DNA of 64,000 nt from positions 1,426,001 to 1,490,000 of the forward strand of contig CAWCUK010000001.1 of assembly GCA_963798775.1 (NCBI GenBank), given 5' to 3'. Shown here one piece after another: positions 9,701 through 18,984 of this stretch. Source of the stretch: CAWCUK01 sp963798775 (GTDB lineage Bacteria > Bacteroidota > Ignavibacteria > Ignavibacteriales > Ignavibacteriaceae). Position numbers and translations under genes: made by a program. Each line of letters begins with the position of its first letter. Position 1 is the stretch's first letter. The notes under the pieces were generated by a model, which did not search any database, was not told the DNA's origin, and worked only from the letters and a program-made list of their open reading frames with translations.

Positions 9701-10279
9701 TAAATTTTTATAAGCATCGGTAAGAACGAAAAAATATTTTTGATTTATTGCTCCATTCGAAAATTCCAGAGGAGTATTTTTTATAACCATCGCAATATCG
9801 GCGCCTATTTTGCGGGAAAAATCATCTAAAATGTTCCCGCTTAATATTCTTCCGAAATAATAAATATAATTATCATCTTCAGCGTTTTGTAGAATCGCAT
9901 AAGGATTTTCATTTAGGAAAGATTTAACCGAAAAAAAATTATCCTTAAATACTACGTTATTCTTAAAAACTTTATCAGAAATAACACCGTTCCGGGATTT
10001 AGCAACCTTAAAGATAAAATCGATTTTCCTACCTTCTAATTCATCTTTCTTAAAAGCTGATTTGAGTTCATTTTGACTTATTAAAATGAACTCATCTTCA
10101 GAATTTTGAAGAAGCTGGCGGTAAGCGTAAACAAAATCGTTCGTTGAATTGGTAAGCTGTTTAGATTGCTGAGATGAAAGAACATTATACATTATGGAAT
10201 AAAAAGCGAATGCCGAACTGCCTAATATTAACGCGACAATAGCGAAATTTATTAGTAGAATCCGATAACTTATTTTCAT
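6704..10279 (-). CDS. Hybrid sensor histidine kinase with three receiver domains
   Basis: Membrane sensor kinase of 1,191 aa. It has one membrane helix near residues 7-29, an extracytoplasmic sensing region (about 30-245), a second helix (about 246-267), a HAMP linker, a GAF domain (about 340-470) and a coiled coil (about 475-525). The HisKA segment carries FLASMSHELRTPMNS. The HATPase has DSGVGIS and GGTGLGLAI. Three consecutive receivers follow, starting near residues 780, 905 and 1060, each with DDD and an LD(V/L/I)M(L/M)P phospho-Asp motif. Its start abuts the upstream lone receiver gene with no gap, and its end overlaps the downstream regulator. It probably runs a multistep phosphorelay within this operon. 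Confidence 0.92.
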   Translation of the reverse strand: MKISYRILLINFAIVALILGSSAFAFYSIMYNVLSSQQSKQLTNSTNDFVYAYRQLLQNSEDEFILISQNELKSAFKKDELEGRKIDFIFKVAKSRNGVISDKVFKNNVVFKDNFFSVKSFLNENPYAILQNAEDDNYIYYFGRILSGNILDDFSRKIGADIAMVIKNTPLEFSNGAINQKYFFVLTDAYKNLVQKNNLDIYSEGSSSSDIVATLFKPSGNAQELSDISFLIFTNIGQAAALRSGIQQFLIIIGLCGVVLSLILSFLFTDKFRKQIAVLNKATEATKNGDFKGKIELYSKDELGDLAGAFNTMLDELDKNQKAKTEYSEFITLINRNPSLGEIAEAALRKIIKTCNFTIGALYSVDENRISLTSSYGIKKDLVVNNKNSFFESVIKKQETLELTFTENFPSVSTGTLVLEIKNLLILPVIYNGKVIAILEIGAIDKPTADAKEYLSKIQEQLAIGLTNAKAVSQLENLVSELKQLNEDYQKQNLQVRKQNEILVDLHHKLEEKADELEIQKRKAEESTQLKSQFLASMSHELRTPMNSILGLTELILEESTLKGKNRERIEVVLKSGKRLMTLINDILDLSKIEAGKMEIHNEEFLLEDLIQELDASISPLVFNKNINFIIHRLINTKIIISSDRGKIIQVLINLLGNAVKFTEKGQVELSVNSQNNTALIFEVKDSGVGISEENQKIVFEEFRQLDGTTTRKHGGTGLGLAICKKIADLFNGTLSVASEINSGSTFTFTVPLNFVEVKESYREVKVNVETLRKNIKNPILVIDDDEEVRYTIGQYLISRGYEVIYAEDGIKGIQEAKKIQPFAITLDVMLPNKDGWNVLRELKEDPVTKDIPVILISILGDKNIGYGLGAFEYFVKPISADILLNAFTKLESLANKRIEKIVIVDDDELEFEKFKREFKNETVRIEYIKDSEFAFSKILEVQPDLIILDLIMPKIDGISLSYKLKAHVETKHIPIIMSTAKELSEEEKDSLQNIVEQITVKSKGHPLDVLKVVRDRIKMLESYTKSLKPFDAEEETNTEETDEDEISGESCNDEYRGDILIVDDDPDTLYTVCEIVNACGCRTISAKSGEECLEVLESKIPDIILLDIMMPDMDGFQTLKKIRANSRWANIPVFAVTAKAMLDDKAIILKHGFDDYISKPVNAGVMAFKIEKFFTKLKLADNNEKDISYR

Positions 10280-10645
10280 TTACGAGTCTCTTTGTAAAAC
10301 TTTCCTAATTGTAATTAACAATTCATCAAAATCGTAGGGTTTACTAATAAAATCACTTGCCCCCAATTTAGCTGAATCGATAGCGCTTTTTACATCGGCA
10401 TAAGCCGTAAGCACTATAACTTTAACTTTAATTTTATTTTGTTCAAGTTCTTGAAGAACTTCAAATCCGTCTTTTCCGGGCATTTTTAGATCTAAAAGAA
10501 TTAAATCCGCGCGCTTTTTCCCGAGATAATCGAAGGCGGCAAAACCATTGTTTACAAAATCCGCCTCATAACCAACCTCTTCAAGTTCCTCCCGTAAAAC
10601 TGTGCAAAGGTTTATGTCGTCGTCTACTATTAAAATTGATTCCAT
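10280..10645 (-). CDS. Single-domain response regulator
   Basis: Stand-alone receiver of 121 aa with the full phosphorylation set: IVDDD near the N-terminus, phospho-Asp in LILLDLKMPG, Thr in LTAYAD and Lys in SKPYDFDELL. It has no output domain, so it likely passes phosphate on or binds a partner protein. It lies between the secretin gene (4 bp upstream) and the triple-receiver kinase, whose ATG directly follows its stop codon. This places it in the pilus operon as a CheY-like or Spo0F-like element. Confidence 0.9.
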   Translation of the reverse strand: MESILIVDDDINLCTVLREELEEVGYEADFVNNGFAAFDYLGKKRADLILLDLKMPGKDGFEVLQELEQNKIKVKVIVLTAYADVKSAIDSAKLGASDFISKPYDFDELLITIRKVLQRDS

Positions 10646-10649
10646 TGTT

Positions 10650-11870
10650 TTAATTATCGTTTGTTTGTGATTGATTAAACTGGTAATATTTTATTTTTTT
10701 ACGGTTGTCCAATATTTCTTTTTTGATAAGATTTTCGGATTTAATTCCGGCAACTCTTTCTTTTAATGACGGAACGATTTCGGCTTTTATTAAAATCACC
10801 AGTTCTTTTTTGGTAACAGTTTTTTCGTCTGTTCCGGTTAAATATCTAATTCCGAATACCCACCACGGAAGATCTTTTAGAATCGGAATTCCGGTTCTAA
10901 CAGTTTTTTCTTCGTTTGTAAATAAACCGCCTATAATTGTTTCTTCTCCGTTAAGCATAAGAACTTCTGTATTAGCGGATGTTTTAGCAATTTCTGTTGT
11001 AACTTCAGAAGGTAACGCTATGCTTCTTTCTACATGAAGGTGAAGAAGTATATAATCAAGCTGATCTTGAGAATAAACAAAAGGAGTAACTTTTATAATT
11101 GTACCGGTTGAAAAAAACTGATCAATTACATTACCGGCAAAATCTCTTTGTTTTATTGAAATATCGGAACCAACTTGCAGATCGGCTTCAATTCTATCTC
11201 TTACTGTAATATTGGGGCTCGCGATCAATTCACCGAGATTCTCGTTTTCAAAAAACTTAAACATCGCGGTTGCCTGTCCGAAAAATCCGCCGACGTCAAA
11301 ATTTGACGAACCGCCGATTTGAAATTCCGGATTTGCTTGTGCGCTGTTGCCGCTGTTTTGAGTTAATACTCCCATTGATCCGCCCACATCCAAGCCTTTT
11401 TTAGAAAGCAAAAATTTCCAGTCAATTCCTCTCTGCTTCAATTCGTTTGTATTCATTTCAAAAAACACAGCGGAAATTTTTACCTCTCTGGAGTTAATAT
11501 CGGCATAATTTTCCTTCGTTCTAGCCTCATCAACAGCAGCCGGTCTTTTAACAATTATAACGTCAGGCTTTTCTTCATATATAAATCCGGCTACTTTGGA
11601 TATTACCAGCAGCGCTTTCTCATAAGGCATATTATCAATTTGTATACCAATAGGATCGGTTTTACTGACGGTGCTTATAATTTTTCTGCCCGTTGTATTT
11701 TCACTAACCTTACTTAGTAGTTCTATAGCCTTATCAAAAGGAATACTTGGTGAAAGTGTTACTAATTCATCGGGATTCGTATATCCTTTTAGTTTTCTTT
11801 CAAGTTCCTTCTGTGCAAAACCTACAGAAACTAACAAAAAAGTTAAAAGTATAATTAGGAATGATTTCAT
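10650..11870 (-). CDS. Short secretin of the GspD/PilQ family
   Basis: Outer-membrane pore protein of 406 aa with a signal peptide (about residues 1-19). A short periplasmic N-domain (about 35-110) carries the STN/secretin-like pattern (PFDKAIELLSKV, IGIQIDNMPYEKALLVIS). The C-terminal secretin domain has GELIASPNITVRD, LNGEETIIGGLF and GIPILKDLPWWVFG, the family signature. It is shorter than typical PilQ or GspD (about 650-750 aa) because it carries a minimal N-terminal part. Its start overlaps the stop of the PilO-like gene by 4 bp, so the pore is made together with the inner-membrane parts. Confidence 0.88.
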   Translation of the reverse strand: MKSFLIILLTFLLVSVGFAQKELERKLKGYTNPDELVTLSPSIPFDKAIELLSKVSENTTGRKIISTVSKTDPIGIQIDNMPYEKALLVISKVAGFIYEEKPDVIIVKRPAAVDEARTKENYADINSREVKISAVFFEMNTNELKQRGIDWKFLLSKKGLDVGGSMGVLTQNSGNSAQANPEFQIGGSSNFDVGGFFGQATAMFKFFENENLGELIASPNITVRDRIEADLQVGSDISIKQRDFAGNVIDQFFSTGTIIKVTPFVYSQDQLDYILLHLHVERSIALPSEVTTEIAKTSANTEVLMLNGEETIIGGLFTNEEKTVRTGIPILKDLPWWVFGIRYLTGTDEKTVTKKELVILIKAEIVPSLKERVAGIKSENLIKKEILDNRKKIKYYQFNQSQTNDN

Positions 11871-12772
11871 TTTAAATCTCTCTTTGTTTGTTCGCCGGAT
11901 TTCTCTTCTTCTAAGAATAAATCTACTTTTTCTATGATTCCGCCTTTATTAAGAATGAAGCTTACTTTATTGTGCTCATAATCTATCTTGGTTAAATATC
12001 CCAAATATACTTGTTCGCCTTCCCAAAGCAGATAGGTATTCCCTCTGCTGTCAGCTACAAAAGCACCTTCGGGAATTAAAGCCAAAAGTTTTGCGCCCTG
12101 AACATCAAGTAATTCATCAACGTTAGGAGGAATTTCATTTCTGATTAAAGGATAAAATACATCGTATAATTCTCTGCTGCTTAAATTGTTTTCAACAAAT
12201 TCATTGGTTGAAAATCTGTCGTTTGTTGAAAAATAAACATCTACCTGCATAATAAAGCTAACCAAAAAATGAGGCATGCCTTCTTTATCGGTAGAAAGTA
12301 AATTACCGAGAGTTAACGATTTTATCTTTTTCAGCTGTTTACTATGCTCAATGGCGTATATTAAATTATAAAGATCGTTATACTGCCCGCCGCCGGAAAT
12401 TTTATATTCGTGATAGAAAAATTCTTTATCCGGCTTCTGGTCAACATATTCAATATCCATTTGTGTTAAAGGAGAATATCCGGCAGTTAATTCATTCATA
12501 AAATCATAAAATTTTATGGATGATAAATTTTCCGGAATATTGAATTTCCTTTTTGCTAAAATAGAGTCTAGTACGGCGGCTCTTTTTAGCGCGTTATTGT
12601 ACTGCTGGGTTAATCTGGCAGTATTAAAATCATGCGAATTCAGCTCAGTAAGCTTTGCCTTTTTTTCTTTAATGTCGCTCCGCTGAAAAGCAAAAATATA
12701 AACTCCTCCGGCAATTAGAATAAAAACTAACAACCCGACTAAACCCAGTGTACTTTTTAGTTTTCTATTCAT
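11867..12772 (-). CDS. PilO-like inner-membrane assembly protein with a PilP-like C-terminal region
   Basis: Bitopic protein of 301 aa: one membrane helix (about residues 8-30), a periplasmic coiled coil (about 33-75), and a ferredoxin-like region (about 80-190) as in PilO. The last 80 residues (about 215-290) carry a small beta-domain with a pattern like PilP/GspC-HR (GAFVADSRGNTYLLWEGEQVYLG). The combination suggests PilO and PilP functions in one chain; this is my reading of the pattern and needs a profile search. Four-base ATGA overlaps on both sides tie it to the PilM-PilN-like gene and the secretin. Confidence 0.65.
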   Translation of the reverse strand: MNRKLKSTLGLVGLLVFILIAGGVYIFAFQRSDIKEKKAKLTELNSHDFNTARLTQQYNNALKRAAVLDSILAKRKFNIPENLSSIKFYDFMNELTAGYSPLTQMDIEYVDQKPDKEFFYHEYKISGGGQYNDLYNLIYAIEHSKQLKKIKSLTLGNLLSTDKEGMPHFLVSFIMQVDVYFSTNDRFSTNEFVENNLSSRELYDVFYPLIRNEIPPNVDELLDVQGAKLLALIPEGAFVADSRGNTYLLWEGEQVYLGYLTKIDYEHNKVSFILNKGGIIEKVDLFLEEEKSGEQTKRDLK

Positions 12773-14307
12773 TCAGTTTCTTTTTGAAAACTTGATAAAT
12801 TAAAAGTTAAAGTAAATTTATAAGTGTTTTTGTCTCTCAATTCTTCATAAAAAACACCTTTCAAAACAGCCGAATTAACTGTATAAGCAAGTTCGGTTAA
12901 AACCGGCTTGGAAAGCGAATAACCTTCCATAACTAATTCATTCTTAGCGTCATTTTTGGCCAAACGTGTTAACCAAATGTTCTTCTTTCCGTTAAAAAAA
13001 TCTGATAAATGCTGAAGCACTCTGCTATAAACTCCTGTTCCAACGGCAGCAGAATCTAAAATAGCTTGAGTTTTATCGAAGTTTTTAATGTTTCCTTCAA
13101 TTTGAGTTATTTTATCTACTATTTCCTGGTTCTGTCTTAAAAGAATAGTTTGTTTGGCTATTTCGGTATTGAGTTCACTAATTTGTTTATTGTTGCTTAA
13201 TATTTGCTGAGTAATGAAAAAGGTTGCTATAAAAAGCAGCGGAAGCATTAAATAACCATGCCAAGCAAACTGAAAAACTTTTTGATCTTCTTTAACATAT
13301 TTTGGAAGTAGATTAATTCCTTTATGTATTTCTTCCAGTTCATCAAAATAATCGTTGGCTACGGCAATAGGAACAGAAAAAGATGAAAAATTTTCCTTCG
13401 ATTTTGAATCGAGTTCGGTAAGATCTAGGTCATCAAATTCTAATCGTGAAACATTTGCTTCCGGGAACGTACCGTAAAAAGATAGAATTAAATTTTCAGA
13501 ATCATCTTCACCGCAGACAATAATATTATCCAGTGAAGATATTCCTCCATTTTCCATTTCCAGAAGAATTTTTGAGAAGTAAACATCGTAAGTGTGAAGA
13601 TTAATTGTTCCGATATCAAGCGTGGTACCGATATGTTTTAGTTTTCTTCCATGAAGAAAAACTAATTTACTGTATTCTTTGCCGATATAAACAATTAAAG
13701 AATTATCGTCAGGGAAGAATTTTTTTCTTTTGGCTACATAATACGCTAATGAAATTTCGGCGCTTTTTACGGATGGAATTTTATAATAACGCTTGTTATT
13801 AAAGCGTGCCAGCGAGTTTATCATTTTTATACACGCAACTTCACCGGTTAGGAAAACCGAAAGCAGGGAACGGTCGGATAATTCTACATAGCCAAGATTT
13901 TCTTTGTCTATTGTTACATTTTTCGATTGCTGAATATCATCAATAATCTCCTGTGTAACTTTAGATGATTTATCCTGTTTTGCGCCTTCAAAAATATGAT
14001 AATAAATTGCCGGTTCAGTTAGTGCCGGAATAAAAAAGCTGTTGCTTAAATTTATCTCTTTTAACTGGGCATTTATTAAACTCGGCATAGAAGCTGTATT
14101 ACTTGCCGCGGTAGGAGCATCCAGCCCTTCAATTTTTAGCTCTTCACCTTCAAGGTGTAAATCGGAAATTCCTTCCTCAAGTTCCATCGCAGGCTCAAGA
14201 ACATCGTATGAAGCTGTTTTAAGGACTTTAACTTTGTCTTTATCCTTAGTAACAACGGCAAATTTTGTATCATTTCCTTCGCAATATATACAGACAAGAG
14301 GTTTCAC
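12769..14307 (-). CDS. PilM-PilN-like fusion protein
   Basis: This 512-aa protein appears to join two pilus assembly subunits. Residues 1-345 are a soluble region that starts like the actin-fold PilM (VCIYCEGNDTKFAVV) and contains an LIVYIGKEYSKLVFLHG segment. A membrane helix follows (about 350-370), then a coiled coil (about 372-410) and a C-terminal domain (about 425-505) resembling periplasmic PilN. In canonical systems PilM is cytoplasmic and binds the N-terminal tail of PilN, so a fusion keeps the partners together. The stop overlaps the PilO-like start by 4 bp. The PilN half is clearer than the PilM half. Confidence 0.65.
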   Translation of the reverse strand: MKPLVCIYCEGNDTKFAVVTKDKDKVKVLKTASYDVLEPAMELEEGISDLHLEGEELKIEGLDAPTAASNTASMPSLINAQLKEINLSNSFFIPALTEPAIYYHIFEGAKQDKSSKVTQEIIDDIQQSKNVTIDKENLGYVELSDRSLLSVFLTGEVACIKMINSLARFNNKRYYKIPSVKSAEISLAYYVAKRKKFFPDDNSLIVYIGKEYSKLVFLHGRKLKHIGTTLDIGTINLHTYDVYFSKILLEMENGGISSLDNIIVCGEDDSENLILSFYGTFPEANVSRLEFDDLDLTELDSKSKENFSSFSVPIAVANDYFDELEEIHKGINLLPKYVKEDQKVFQFAWHGYLMLPLLFIATFFITQQILSNNKQISELNTEIAKQTILLRQNQEIVDKITQIEGNIKNFDKTQAILDSAAVGTGVYSRVLQHLSDFFNGKKNIWLTRLAKNDAKNELVMEGYSLSKPVLTELAYTVNSAVLKGVFYEELRDKNTYKFTLTFNLSSFQKETE

Positions 14308-15537
14308 TTACACCGCCGATAAAATTTGTTGAATTCTTGTTTTGTTGTTTGAGTAAGCAATGGCATTTTCAAGAGAAATTTTCTTGCTTAAATATAATCT
14401 TTTTAAATCTTGTTCCATCGTAATCATTCCGTTTTTAGCCCCTTGATTTATCATCATATAAATTTCGCTTGTGTTGTTGTTTTTAATAGCGGCTTTAACA
14501 CTAGGCGTAACTATTAATATTTCTTTTGCCAGCACGCGTTTTCCGTCTAGGCTAGGGACTAATTTTTGAGAGACAACCGAAGTTAAAACATCAGCAAGCC
14601 TATTTCTTACTCGCTCTTGTTCGTTTGGGTGAACTTCCGCTATAATTCTATCTATTGATTCTACCGCCGAAGAAGTATGAAGAGTTGAAAAAACTTTATG
14701 TCCCGTATCTGTTACTTCTAAAGCGGCAAGTATTGTATCCGGATCTCTCATTTCGCCGATTACAATTATATCAGGATCCTGACGAAGCGCTTGTGTAACT
14801 CCGTCTTTAAAATTTAATACATCTCTGCCGACTTCACGATGGCGGACTATAGCTACGTTCGAATTATGAACAAACTCAATAGGTGAGGCGATTATTACAA
14901 TATGAACAGGTTCTGTTTTATTATGCGCGTCTATTATCGCGTCTAATGTAGATGATTTACCGGAACCCGTAATTCCTGTAACCAGAGATAATCCGAATTT
15001 AATATAAGAATGGCTCATCGATCTTACCGCCAAAGGATGAAACTGCAGAGAATCTAACGGCCTAATAACCTGATTTATGGCTCGCATATTCAGCGCGAGC
15101 GTATCAAGATCAAAATAACAATCGGCTCTAAACCTAACATTAATGTTTTTTCTTTCGTAAAGAAATGTATAGCTGAAATCTAAATTCCTTGTAACAGAAA
15201 GATATTTCCTTTGGTTATTATTTATAAGATTGGCAATAATTACCGCGGATTCATCAACATTGAATTGAGGAAAATCCTTAACTCGTTCTTTTTTACCGAA
15301 TGTTCTTAACCAAACGTATCCGCCGTTGCCGTAGCCGCCAATTTCTATATCGGAAGAATCTCTCTCAATCATGCTTGTTAAAAGCTTATTAACTAATTTT
15401 TTTAAAGCTAATTTATAATCGGCGGAAAGATTATTAATGTTTTCTAAAATATAAGCAACTCTATCCTGCCCGGTTAAATTTTGGGGAATTGCCTGAACAA
15501 ATGAATTCAGAATAGATTTGATTTCAATCTCTGCCAC
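14308..15537 (-). CDS. pilT: PilT-type retraction ATPase
   Basis: Hexameric secretion ATPase of 409 aa. Walker A is GITGSGKS near residue 182; an Asp box and Walker B sit in RQDPDIIVIGEMRDPDT; the His box lies in GHKVFSTLHTSSAVES. It lacks the tetra-cysteine zinc motif and the long N-terminal domain of PilB, which fits a PilT/PilU retraction motor. The stop codon abuts the start of the PilM-PilN-like gene with no gap. It presumably powers pilus retraction and twitching, and its presence argues for a pilus rather than a pure secretion system. Confidence 0.9.
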   Translation of the reverse strand: MAEIEIKSILNSFVQAIPQNLTGQDRVAYILENINNLSADYKLALKKLVNKLLTSMIERDSSDIEIGGYGNGGYVWLRTFGKKERVKDFPQFNVDESAVIIANLINNNQRKYLSVTRNLDFSYTFLYERKNINVRFRADCYFDLDTLALNMRAINQVIRPLDSLQFHPLAVRSMSHSYIKFGLSLVTGITGSGKSSTLDAIIDAHNKTEPVHIVIIASPIEFVHNSNVAIVRHREVGRDVLNFKDGVTQALRQDPDIIVIGEMRDPDTILAALEVTDTGHKVFSTLHTSSAVESIDRIIAEVHPNEQERVRNRLADVLTSVVSQKLVPSLDGKRVLAKEILIVTPSVKAAIKNNNTSEIYMMINQGAKNGMITMEQDLKRLYLSKKISLENAIAYSNNKTRIQQILSAV

Positions 15538-15574
15538 AAAAATCCTTTTTTCTTTTCAGTTAAAATTATTGCGA

Positions 15575-17365
15575 TTATTCTTCCGATGTAGACGCGAGTA
15601 CTTCTTCTATAGAAGTAAGTCCAAGTTTTACTTTTTCCAAACCTGAATCTCTTAAATTAAGGGACCCATTTTTCTTCGCTTGAATTCTTATTTTTTCCTC
15701 GTCTACTTCAACACCTGAACGAACAATAATTTGTCTTAATTCTTTTGTAAAATATAATGCTTCGTGAATTGCGATCCGGCCTTTGTACCCGGTGTTACCG
15801 CATTTTTCACAGCCTTTAGCTTCATAAACAGTATAATTGCGCCATTCGGCAATATTTAATTCCGCCGCTTTCATTATTGCTTCATCAAAGTTAACTACTT
15901 TTTTCTTACAATTCGGACAAAGCCTTCTTATAAGTCTTTGAGCGACAATTAAATTAATAGCGTAAGCAATAAGAAAAGGTTCAATACCCATTTTATATAA
16001 ACGGGCAACCGCGCTCGGGGCATCGTTTGTATGGAGCGTGGAGAAGGTTAAATGTCCTGTATTCGCTAGTTTTATAGCCACTTCAGCTGTTTCTTTATCT
16101 CTCATCTCACCAACAAGCACAATATCCGGGTCATGTCTCAGAATTGATCTTATGGCTTGTTCAAAATTCATTTTGTAGCCAATTTTCAGCTGTCTGGCGC
16201 CTTCAATAACATATTCAACAGGATCTTCAACGGTTAAAACATTAACGGTTGGATCAATAACTTGATAAAGTGCCGCTACAAGTGTTGTACTTTTTCCGCT
16301 TCCGGTAGGCCCCGTTAAAATTACCATTCCCTGCGGCTGGTTTATAGCTTTTACAAACGAACTTTTAGAGTAACCGGTTAATCCTAATTTTTCAAGATCC
16401 TTTATTACTTTCCGGTCATCTAAAATTCTTATTACAATACTTTCGAACTTATTTTTAAGTTCAGTTCCCACCATCGGAAGAACCGAAACTCTGAATCTAA
16501 TTACGTGATTATCTATTTCTCTTTGTATAAATCCGTCTTGAGCCATTTCTCGTTCAAATCTATCCATTCCTTTAGAACGATCTTTAACAACCGCTACCAC
16601 AGCTTCGGGAAGAGTATTTTCCTGCACATGCCAAAGCTGCAAATTTCCGTCGATACGAAAAACTATTTCAGTCTTATTCCCGGTTTTAGGCACAAAATGA
16701 ATATCACTTGCCCCTCTTCTAACACCTTCAACCAGCGAAGCTTCAACAAGATTTATTAAGGCGCTCTTATTTATTTCCGCGTCAAGTTCATCTTCATTTA
16801 AGGAACCGTCATCGGATTCTATTTGCATTTCAAGATCAGATTCTTCCAGTGCTTTAAGAAAAACATTTTCCGGCGGAAGAATTAAATGGATAAGTTTTTC
16901 GTAATCTTTTTTCTTTATATAAACTACTTCATATTTTTTGGCGTTTAAGCCAAAAGCAATTCTTGGAATATTTCTATCGGTAGGATCTATTGCCGCTATT
17001 ATAAGTTTATCTTTTATTCTTTCATCATACATAAAAGGAATAACTTTATGCTCAAGCATTTGGTTTTTTAACTGATCACCCGCCCGATTAATCATGCTTT
17101 TTATATCGTCCAATTTTTTCGGGGCTATTTCTTCGGGATGAATATCCAGTTCTCTGAACGCGTATAAAACAGCGACTTCTCTAAAAATAGTATCGTGGTC
17201 ATATTTAAAATCCTGCACAAGTATTTGCGCGAGATTTCTTTTTATTTTGCTTTTATCATTAGCTTTAGCCGATAACGCTTTTTCCAGCATTTCGGCGTCA
17301 ATAATTCCTTTTTTAAATAGTAAATATCCGATTTTATCGGTCATTTCTAAATTAGTATCTATCAT
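15575..17365 (-). CDS. pilB: PilB/GspE-type assembly ATPase
   Basis: Motor ATPase of 596 aa for pilin polymerisation at the inner membrane. It has an MshEN/GspE N-terminal domain (about residues 10-170), then the catalytic domain with Walker A GPTGSGKST, the Asp box, Walker B in RHDPDIVLVGEMRDKET and the His box GHLTFSTLHTNDA. A tetra-cysteine zinc-binding segment is present (CPNCKK, then CEKCGNTGYKGR). All of these are PilB/GspE hallmarks. Its start overlaps the PilC gene stop by 4 bp, and a PilT gene lies 37 bp downstream. Confidence 0.93.
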   Translation of the reverse strand: MIDTNLEMTDKIGYLLFKKGIIDAEMLEKALSAKANDKSKIKRNLAQILVQDFKYDHDTIFREVAVLYAFRELDIHPEEIAPKKLDDIKSMINRAGDQLKNQMLEHKVIPFMYDERIKDKLIIAAIDPTDRNIPRIAFGLNAKKYEVVYIKKKDYEKLIHLILPPENVFLKALEESDLEMQIESDDGSLNEDELDAEINKSALINLVEASLVEGVRRGASDIHFVPKTGNKTEIVFRIDGNLQLWHVQENTLPEAVVAVVKDRSKGMDRFEREMAQDGFIQREIDNHVIRFRVSVLPMVGTELKNKFESIVIRILDDRKVIKDLEKLGLTGYSKSSFVKAINQPQGMVILTGPTGSGKSTTLVAALYQVIDPTVNVLTVEDPVEYVIEGARQLKIGYKMNFEQAIRSILRHDPDIVLVGEMRDKETAEVAIKLANTGHLTFSTLHTNDAPSAVARLYKMGIEPFLIAYAINLIVAQRLIRRLCPNCKKKVVNFDEAIMKAAELNIAEWRNYTVYEAKGCEKCGNTGYKGRIAIHEALYFTKELRQIIVRSGVEVDEEKIRIQAKKNGSLNLRDSGLEKVKLGLTSIEEVLASTSEE

Positions 17366-18735
17366 GCTATCGTTCTCTCTATTGGAGTAATGCTCGCCTG
17401 TCCCGGCATTTTAGGGTGTACAGTAGCGGTTTCAGCGGAAATAAGAGTAAGCCCTATCATTACAACCATAATTATCATCGCTATTACAAGCTGTATAAGC
17501 TCAATAAAATTTTTAAGTTTATAAACGGTTTCGCTTTCGTAGTAGTTTGCTAGCTGAAGCGCGGTATTTTTTATTGTTCCCGTTTCTTCGCCCGAATGAA
17601 GGCGGGAAAGCGCGGTTTCGGTAAAAACTCCGCTTGCCGCAAATGCGTCAGTTAAACCTGTTCCTTTTTTAATCATTAGGGGAATGGCTACAGATTTAAC
17701 TTTATCTTCAAAATATTTATTTCCCGTTGCTTCGGCTGCTATTCTAATCGGTTCAATACTTTCGGCCGACCCACTGTAAAGTGTATAGAAAACCCGGCAG
17801 TAAACTTCTATTAATGTTTTATGTATAAGTGTTCCGACCATCGGGATCTTGATTATATATTTATCAAATAAAAGTCCGCCTTTTTTTGATTTTACAAAAC
17901 GCCAAAATAAGAATGGGGGAAAAACTACGGCTAAAGTTACCAGCAGCGTATTATCCATTAAAAAATTACTTATTTGTAAAGTAAACGCTGTCATCGGCGG
18001 AAGCGGAATTCCAAATCTTTCAAACATTTTTGCCGTTTCCGGGAAGATATACCCGACATAAAATAAAACTGCTAAGAATAATACAAATATAGTAACAGCG
18101 GGAGTAATTAACGCGCTTCTTAAACTTTTCTTAAATTCTTGTCTTCTCTCCAAAAATTTTGCGGTCGCTTTGTAAATTTCGGACATATTACCGCTTTTTG
18201 AAGCCAATCCCAACATATAAGCCGCGAATTTTCCGAACACTGATTGGTACTTTAAGAAAGTTGCCTCGGAATCGGCACCTTTTTTTAATTCATTATTAAT
18301 CTCTCTTAAAGTCTCACGCAATGTCTTATTTTCGGTATCATTTATAAGAAGTGTTAAAATTTCGCTATAGGGAAGTTTTTGGTCAAGAAGTTCGGAGCTT
18401 ATTTTTACGAAAGTTACAATTTCCGACTGCGGCGGTTTCATCTGGAAATCGAGAAGTTTTTTATTTACCGATACTACCTCAAACCCTAAACGTGAAAGCG
18501 CGTCTTCAACTTCTTTTTTTGTGTAAGCTTTTTGTTCACCGGTAATCGGTTTTTCTTTTCCGCGTCTAACTTTATATAGGAAGGTAGATTTTTTTTCAAT
18601 CTTTTTTACTTTGAGTTGATTTTTGTCGGCAAGCAGATAAATTTTCTTTTTCCCTTCACCGAAATTATTAGCGGATAAAGAACCGCTGATTGCCTGGCCG
18701 TTTATTTTTTCCGCTGTAAATCTAAATTCAACCAT
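17362..18735 (-). CDS. pilC: PilC/GspF inner-membrane platform protein
   Basis: Polytopic platform protein of 457 aa on which the assembly ATPase acts. The first about 110 residues are a charged cytoplasmic region with a KKEVEDALSRLGFEVVSVNKK segment. Two GspF domains follow (about 115-240 and 320-440), each containing the LRxAL/TxxALxRLxSGEETGTI-type motif and ending in long hydrophobic helices. It starts just downstream of the terminator that follows the major pilin gene, so the machinery operon probably has its own promoter or depends on read-through. Confidence 0.9.
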   Translation of the reverse strand: MVEFRFTAEKINGQAISGSLSANNFGEGKKKIYLLADKNQLKVKKIEKKSTFLYKVRRGKEKPITGEQKAYTKKEVEDALSRLGFEVVSVNKKLLDFQMKPPQSEIVTFVKISSELLDQKLPYSEILTLLINDTENKTLRETLREINNELKKGADSEATFLKYQSVFGKFAAYMLGLASKSGNMSEIYKATAKFLERRQEFKKSLRSALITPAVTIFVLFLAVLFYVGYIFPETAKMFERFGIPLPPMTAFTLQISNFLMDNTLLVTLAVVFPPFLFWRFVKSKKGGLLFDKYIIKIPMVGTLIHKTLIEVYCRVFYTLYSGSAESIEPIRIAAEATGNKYFEDKVKSVAIPLMIKKGTGLTDAFAASGVFTETALSRLHSGEETGTIKNTALQLANYYESETVYKLKNFIELIQLVIAMIIMVVMIGLTLISAETATVHPKMPGQASITPIERTIA

Positions 18736-18749
18736 ATATACCTTTACTG

Positions 18750-18789
18750 AATAAAAAAATAGGCTGATAAATAATTAATTTATCAGCCT
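18750..18789 (-). terminator. Intrinsic terminator between pilin and pilC
   Basis: A 12-bp perfect stem (18761-18772 with 18778-18789) with a 5-nt loop is followed, on the minus strand, by a T-rich run (18750-18760). It sits between the pilin gene and pilC, which allows much more pilin than machinery mRNA. Confidence 0.8.
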
Positions 18790-18984
18790 CTAATAACAAA
18801 AACAACTACTATTATTCTAGGAGCTGATACTGCCTGACCGTTGAAGTAATTCCGAGTTACAGTGGCTTACATACAGTCCATTTAGCTGTATAAGCTACTA
18901 TCATTGGGATGGAGTTGCAGTAAATGTAACGTAGTGTCATCAGTTAGTCACAACTTGTAGCCCAAGTTGCATCCGTAGACATTT